Below are positions 5,290-7,767 of a stretch of 7,767 bases of DNA, in pieces. This DNA comes from Pelagibacteraceae bacterium (GTDB lineage Bacteria; Pseudomonadota; Alphaproteobacteria; Pelagibacterales; Pelagibacteraceae): NCBI GenBank assembly GCA_008638025.1, contig VTPF01000029.1, positions 1 through 7,767 on the forward strand. Direction: 5' to 3'. The notes under the pieces are model-generated. The model was not told where the DNA came from. It did not search any database and saw nothing but the letters and a program-made list of their open reading frames with translations. Numbering within the stretch: the first letter of the stretch is position 1; each line of letters opens with the position of its first letter. The position numbers and the translations under genes were made by a program.

Positions 5290-6060
5290 TTATCTAATTT
5301 TTAACACGTCATGCATATTGTAAAGACCCGGTTTTTTATTGGCCAACCATTTTGCAGCATTAATTGCACCATCAGCAAATAAATCTCTTGATTTTGAAAT
5401 ATGCTTTAATTCAATAGTTTCCTTTGGAGTTTGAAAAATAACAGAGTGAGTGCCGGGAATTTTCCCTTTTCTCTTAATAAAAAAATTTATTTTTCCAGCT
5501 TTTCCTTTACCAATCTTATTTAAGAAAATATTTCCTTTAATCTGGTCTAAATTTCTACCCTTACCCTTAGCAACAGCATCACCTAGCATTAAAGCTGTAC
5601 CCGAAGGATAGTCAATTTTCATTTTGTGATGCGCATCATGTATCTCCATTTCATACTCTTTCAATATTTTTTTAGATAAAATCCCAGATAGATATTGAAG
5701 TAGATTAATGCCCAAACTCATATTTCCAGATTGAAGGATGGCAATTTTTTTAGAAGCTCTTATGATTTCAGATTGTTGTTTTTTATTGAAACCCGTGGTT
5801 CCAATAATTATTTTTTTTTTTAGCTTTGTCGCTATTTTTAGGATTTCTGAAGTACAGTTTGGTCTTGTAAAATCAATGATAACATTGGTATTTTTAAGAG
5901 AATCTATTGAATTTTTTTTATAATGGATTTTATTTTTTTTTATTTCTTTTTGTTCAGTAACACTTTCTAATAATAAATTTTTATCTCTAAGTGTTTTTTT
6001 GATTAGTAATGAGCCCATTCTACCTAGGCCGCCACTAACTGTAATTTTAATTTTTTTCAT
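5290..6060 (-). CDS. dapB: 4-hydroxy-tetrahydrodipicolinate reductase
   Basis: NAD(P)H-dependent reductase of the diaminopimelate/lysine pathway, supplying lysine and the peptidoglycan cross-link residue. At 256 residues it is somewhat shorter than E. coli DapB (273), with the loss in the linker after the first nucleotide-binding strands (about 36-58). Visible motifs are the Rossmann GGLGRMG (10-16), IDFTRP (62-67), GTTGF (87-91), NMSLGIN (113-119) and the catalytic and substrate-binding block EIHDAHHKMKIDYPSGTA (139-156), with H144, H145 and K148 at the expected places. The alanine usually preceding PSGTA is Y151. The ATG shares one base with the dnaJ stop (TAATG) and the TAA abuts the nth GTG, so translation is probably coupled at both ends. 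An 11-base A run in its coding strand (5811-5821) encodes part of a lysine-rich stretch. Identification is secure. Confidence 0.97.
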   Translation of the reverse strand: MKKIKITVSGGLGRMGSLLIKKTLRDKNLLLESVTEQKEIKKNKIHYKKNSIDSLKNTNVIIDFTRPNCTSEILKIATKLKKKIIIGTTGFNKKQQSEIIRASKKIAILQSGNMSLGINLLQYLSGILSKKILKEYEMEIHDAHHKMKIDYPSGTALMLGDAVAKGKGRNLDQIKGNIFLNKIGKGKAGKINFFIKRKGKIPGTHSVIFQTPKETIELKHISKSRDLFADGAINAAKWLANKKPGLYNMHDVLKIR

Positions 6061-7199
6061 TAATTTAAATTATCCCAAAAATTTTTTGCTTTTTTAAAAA
6101 AAGACTCATTTTCTGGATTATTTTTAGAGTCTTCTAATTCCTTAAATTTTTCAAGCAGTATTTTTTGTTCTTTATTTAAATTAACAGGAATCTCAACTTT
6201 TATTTGTAGATATAAATCTCCAAAACCTCCACCCCTTAATCCAGGCATTCCTTTATCTTTTAACCTAAGTTGTTTTCCAGTTTGTGTTCCAGGAGGAATT
6301 TTTACTTTAGATCGTGAGCCGTCTATGGTTGGAATTTCAATGGTTGTACCAAGAGCAGCATCTGCGATAGAAACGGGTAGTTCAAAGTATAAATTTTCTT
6401 CTGATCTTTTAAAAATTGGATGTTTTTTAAGTGAAATGTAGACATATAAATCCCCTTGAGTACCACCCCTAGGACCCGCCTCTCCTTTGCCGGCAAGGCG
6501 CATTTGAGTTCCATCATCAACTCCCTTAGGAATTTGAATGGACAGCGTCTTATTTATTTTATTAGTTCCTGCTCCTCTGCATATTTTGCAAGGATTTGAA
6601 ATAGTTTTCCCCTCTCCCCCGCAGTCAGGACATGTTTGCTGTAAAGTAAAAAATCCTTGTTGTGCTCTAACTTGGCCATGTCCATCACAAGTATCACAAG
6701 TTTTAGGTTTGGACCCTGTAGCAGCCCCACTTCCATTGCAATCTGAGCATTTCTCAGAAGTTGGTACGCTAAAAGTTTGTTTCTTACCTTGATAAGCCTC
6801 TTCTAGTGTAACTTCGATATTGATTTTTAAATCCGAGCCCCTTTTTGATCTTGATGAAGATCTTCTTCTTCCGCCTCCAGTAAAATCACCAAAGAAATCA
6901 TCGAAGATACTAGAGAATGACCCTGAGTCAAAACCTCCAAAATCTTCAAAACCTCCTCTACCGCCACCTCCATTTTCAAAAGCAGCGTGACCAAATTGAT
7001 CATAATTTGATTTTTTTTGAGAGTCAGAGAGAACTTGATAAGCTTCAGAGGCTTCTTTAAATTTTGCTTCTGCAGTTTTGTCTCCCGGATTTCTGTCCGG
7101 GTGAAATTTCATTGCTTGTTTTCTGTAAGCAGATTTTATTTCTTCTTTAGAAGCATTTTTAGAAACTCCTAGTGTTTCGTAATAGTCAGCTTTAGCCAT
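6060..7199 (-). CDS. dnaJ: Chaperone DnaJ (type I J-protein)
   Basis: Cytoplasmic co-chaperone that delivers unfolded proteins to DnaK and stimulates its ATPase. The 379 residues have the complete type I layout. The J-domain (about 1-70) carries HPD at 33-35. A Gly/Phe-rich linker follows (about 75-110). The zinc-binding domain has all four CxxCxGxG repeats, with cysteines 151/154, 168/171, 190/193 and 204/207, and is followed by the two C-terminal substrate-binding domains ([36 protein letters not shown]) and a charged tail. The length is normal (E. coli 376). The start ATG lies 26 bp after the dnaK stop, with a weak purine-rich AGAAG very close to it. A 9-bp hairpin occupies the rest of that gap. 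The stop overlaps the dapB start by one base. Identification is secure. Confidence 0.98.
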   Translation of the reverse strand: MAKADYYETLGVSKNASKEEIKSAYRKQAMKFHPDRNPGDKTAEAKFKEASEAYQVLSDSQKKSNYDQFGHAAFENGGGGRGGFEDFGGFDSGSFSSIFDDFFGDFTGGGRRRSSSRSKRGSDLKINIEVTLEEAYQGKKQTFSVPTSEKCSDCNGSGAATGSKPKTCDTCDGHGQVRAQQGFFTLQQTCPDCGGEGKTISNPCKICRGAGTNKINKTLSIQIPKGVDDGTQMRLAGKGEAGPRGGTQGDLYVYISLKKHPIFKRSEENLYFELPVSIADAALGTTIEIPTIDGSRSKVKIPPGTQTGKQLRLKDKGMPGLRGGGFGDLYLQIKVEIPVNLNKEQKILLEKFKELEDSKNNPENESFFKKAKNFWDNLN

Positions 7200-7211
7200 G
7201 CTTCTATCTAA

Positions 7212-7232
7212 TGCTTAATTATAAATTAAGCA
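7212..7232 (-). repeat. Perfect 9-bp inverted repeat at the dnaK stop / dnaJ leader
   Basis: In the mRNA sense the arms are TGCTTAATT and AATTAAGCA, separated by a 3-base loop; all nine pairs are Watson-Crick. The stem includes the dnaK TAA and ends 12 nt before the dnaJ ATG. No U-run follows (the next bases are TTAGATAGAAG), so it does not look like a standard intrinsic terminator. A processing, mRNA-stability or partial-attenuation element is a reasonable inference. Short palindromes do occur by chance in AT-rich DNA, although the two G-C pairs near the base make this one better than background. Confidence 0.5.
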
Positions 7233-7767
7233 CTATCTTTTTTGTCGTCTTTGACTTCTTCAAATTCAGCATCAACTACATCTTCTTTTTTTTCATCAGA
7301 TGTGCTTTTGTTATTTTCAGCTCCACCTTCAGGTTTTGCTTGTTGTGCCTTATAAATTGCTTCTCCCATTTTCATAGAAGATTGCATTAAAGTTTGAGTT
7401 TTAGTTTTGATATCTTCAACATTGTCTGCTTTTATAGCATCTTTTAAAGACTGAAGATCAGTTTCAATAGTTTTTTTATCTTCAGCAGAAACTTTTTCTC
7501 CATGTTCTTTTAGACTTTGTTCGGTAGAAGCCACCAAACTATCAGCACTATTTTTGGCATCAATTTCTTCTCTTTTTTTCTTATCAGCCTCTTTGTTTGC
7601 TTCGGCATCTTTAATCATTTGTTCAATTTCAGCGTCGGTTAAACCTCCTGATGCTTGAATTTGAATTTTTTGTTCTTTGCCGGTTCCTTTATCCTTGGCG
7701 GATACGTTAACTATACCATTGGCATCAATATCAAAAGTTACTTCAATTTGAGGAACGCCTCTTGGTG
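7226..7767 (-). CDS. dnaK: Chaperone DnaK (Hsp70), C-terminal 179 residues (runs off right edge)
   Basis: The 3' end of the Hsp70 gene; the reading frame is open to the window edge, so the ATPase domain is missing only because of the cut. The visible part begins in the substrate-binding beta-sandwich ([17 protein letters not shown], then [16 protein letters not shown]). It continues through the helical lid ([24 protein letters not shown]) and a disordered, charged, Gly/Asn-containing tail, ending near the conserved [12 protein letters not shown] motif with a few extra charged residues after it. The methionine at 7616-7618 is internal, not a start. DnaK refolds and protects proteins with DnaJ, encoded next, and GrpE (not seen here). 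The heat-shock promoter, if any, lies outside. The stop codon sits within the stem of the hairpin described separately. Confidence 0.98.
   Translation of the reverse strand, partial: PRGVPQIEVTFDIDANGIVNVSAKDKGTGKEQKIQIQASGGLTDAEIEQMIKDAEANKEADKKKREEIDAKNSADSLVASTEQSLKEHGEKVSAEDKKTIETDLQSLKDAIKADNVEDIKTKTQTLMQSSMKMGEAIYKAQQAKPEGGAENNKSTSDEKKEDVVDAEFEEVKDDKKDSA

Noticed and set aside
6323..6792. Short frames on both strands inside dnaJ
   Set aside because: They overlap the zinc-finger and substrate-binding region of an intact dnaJ; their composition reflects the dnaJ codons out of frame.
7226..7618. A separate 130-residue gene starting at the methionine at 7618
   Set aside because: The same frame continues without a stop to the window edge and encodes the DnaK substrate-binding domain, so this is an internal methionine of dnaK.

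Overview
This is a gene-dense, AT-rich stretch (roughly 30% G+C by eye) of what looks like a streamlined alphaproteobacterial chromosome, most likely SAR11/Pelagibacterales or a similarly reduced marine lineage. The grounds are the base composition, near-zero intergenic spacing, the gene order dnaK-dnaJ-dapB-nth-adenosine-kinase-like, and several proteins (ThiE-like, L,D-transpeptidase-like, PfkB kinase) whose motifs match alphaproteobacterial subfamilies. The taxonomic call rests on recall, not on a search. No mobile element, CRISPR array, rRNA or tRNA is visible. No stretch over 300 bases lacks a gene; the longest gap between genes is 26 bp.

Right half, minus strand, read from the right edge leftwards: the 3' end of dnaK (Hsp70), dnaJ (its J-protein), dapB (lysine/diaminopimelate synthesis), nth (base-excision repair glycosylase) and a PfkB-family adenosine-kinase-like gene. 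From dnaJ on, the junctions are -1, 0 and +1 nt, so these genes are almost certainly one operon with coupled translation. A perfect 9-bp inverted repeat spans the dnaK stop codon just before dnaJ and could set the DnaK:DnaJ ratio.

Centre, plus strand: an OmpR-type winged-helix regulator with a degenerate receiver domain. Four bases after it is a 35-codon gene that I recognise as a short ArfA-type ribosome-rescue factor (3601-3708). This small gene is the least obvious item in the window and would be missed by a length-filtered gene caller.

Left part: genes in alternating directions. A cytoplasmic YkuD-like L,D-transpeptidase homologue (minus) diverges from the regulator across 21 bp holding a perfect TATAAT. 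It converges, with an 11-bp overlap, on yggS/PLPBP (plus). yggS in turn diverges from a ThiE/TenI-like gene (minus) with only one base between the two start codons. The ThiE-like gene is followed 9 bp later by leuS, which runs off the left edge. The spacing implies promoters inside neighbouring genes and leaderless or nearly leaderless mRNAs.

Overall this is mostly core housekeeping sequence. I see no convincing new multi-gene system. The points worth a second look are the short ArfA, the ThiE-like protein with a non-canonical active site, the atypical regulator and the extreme divergent promoter geometry.
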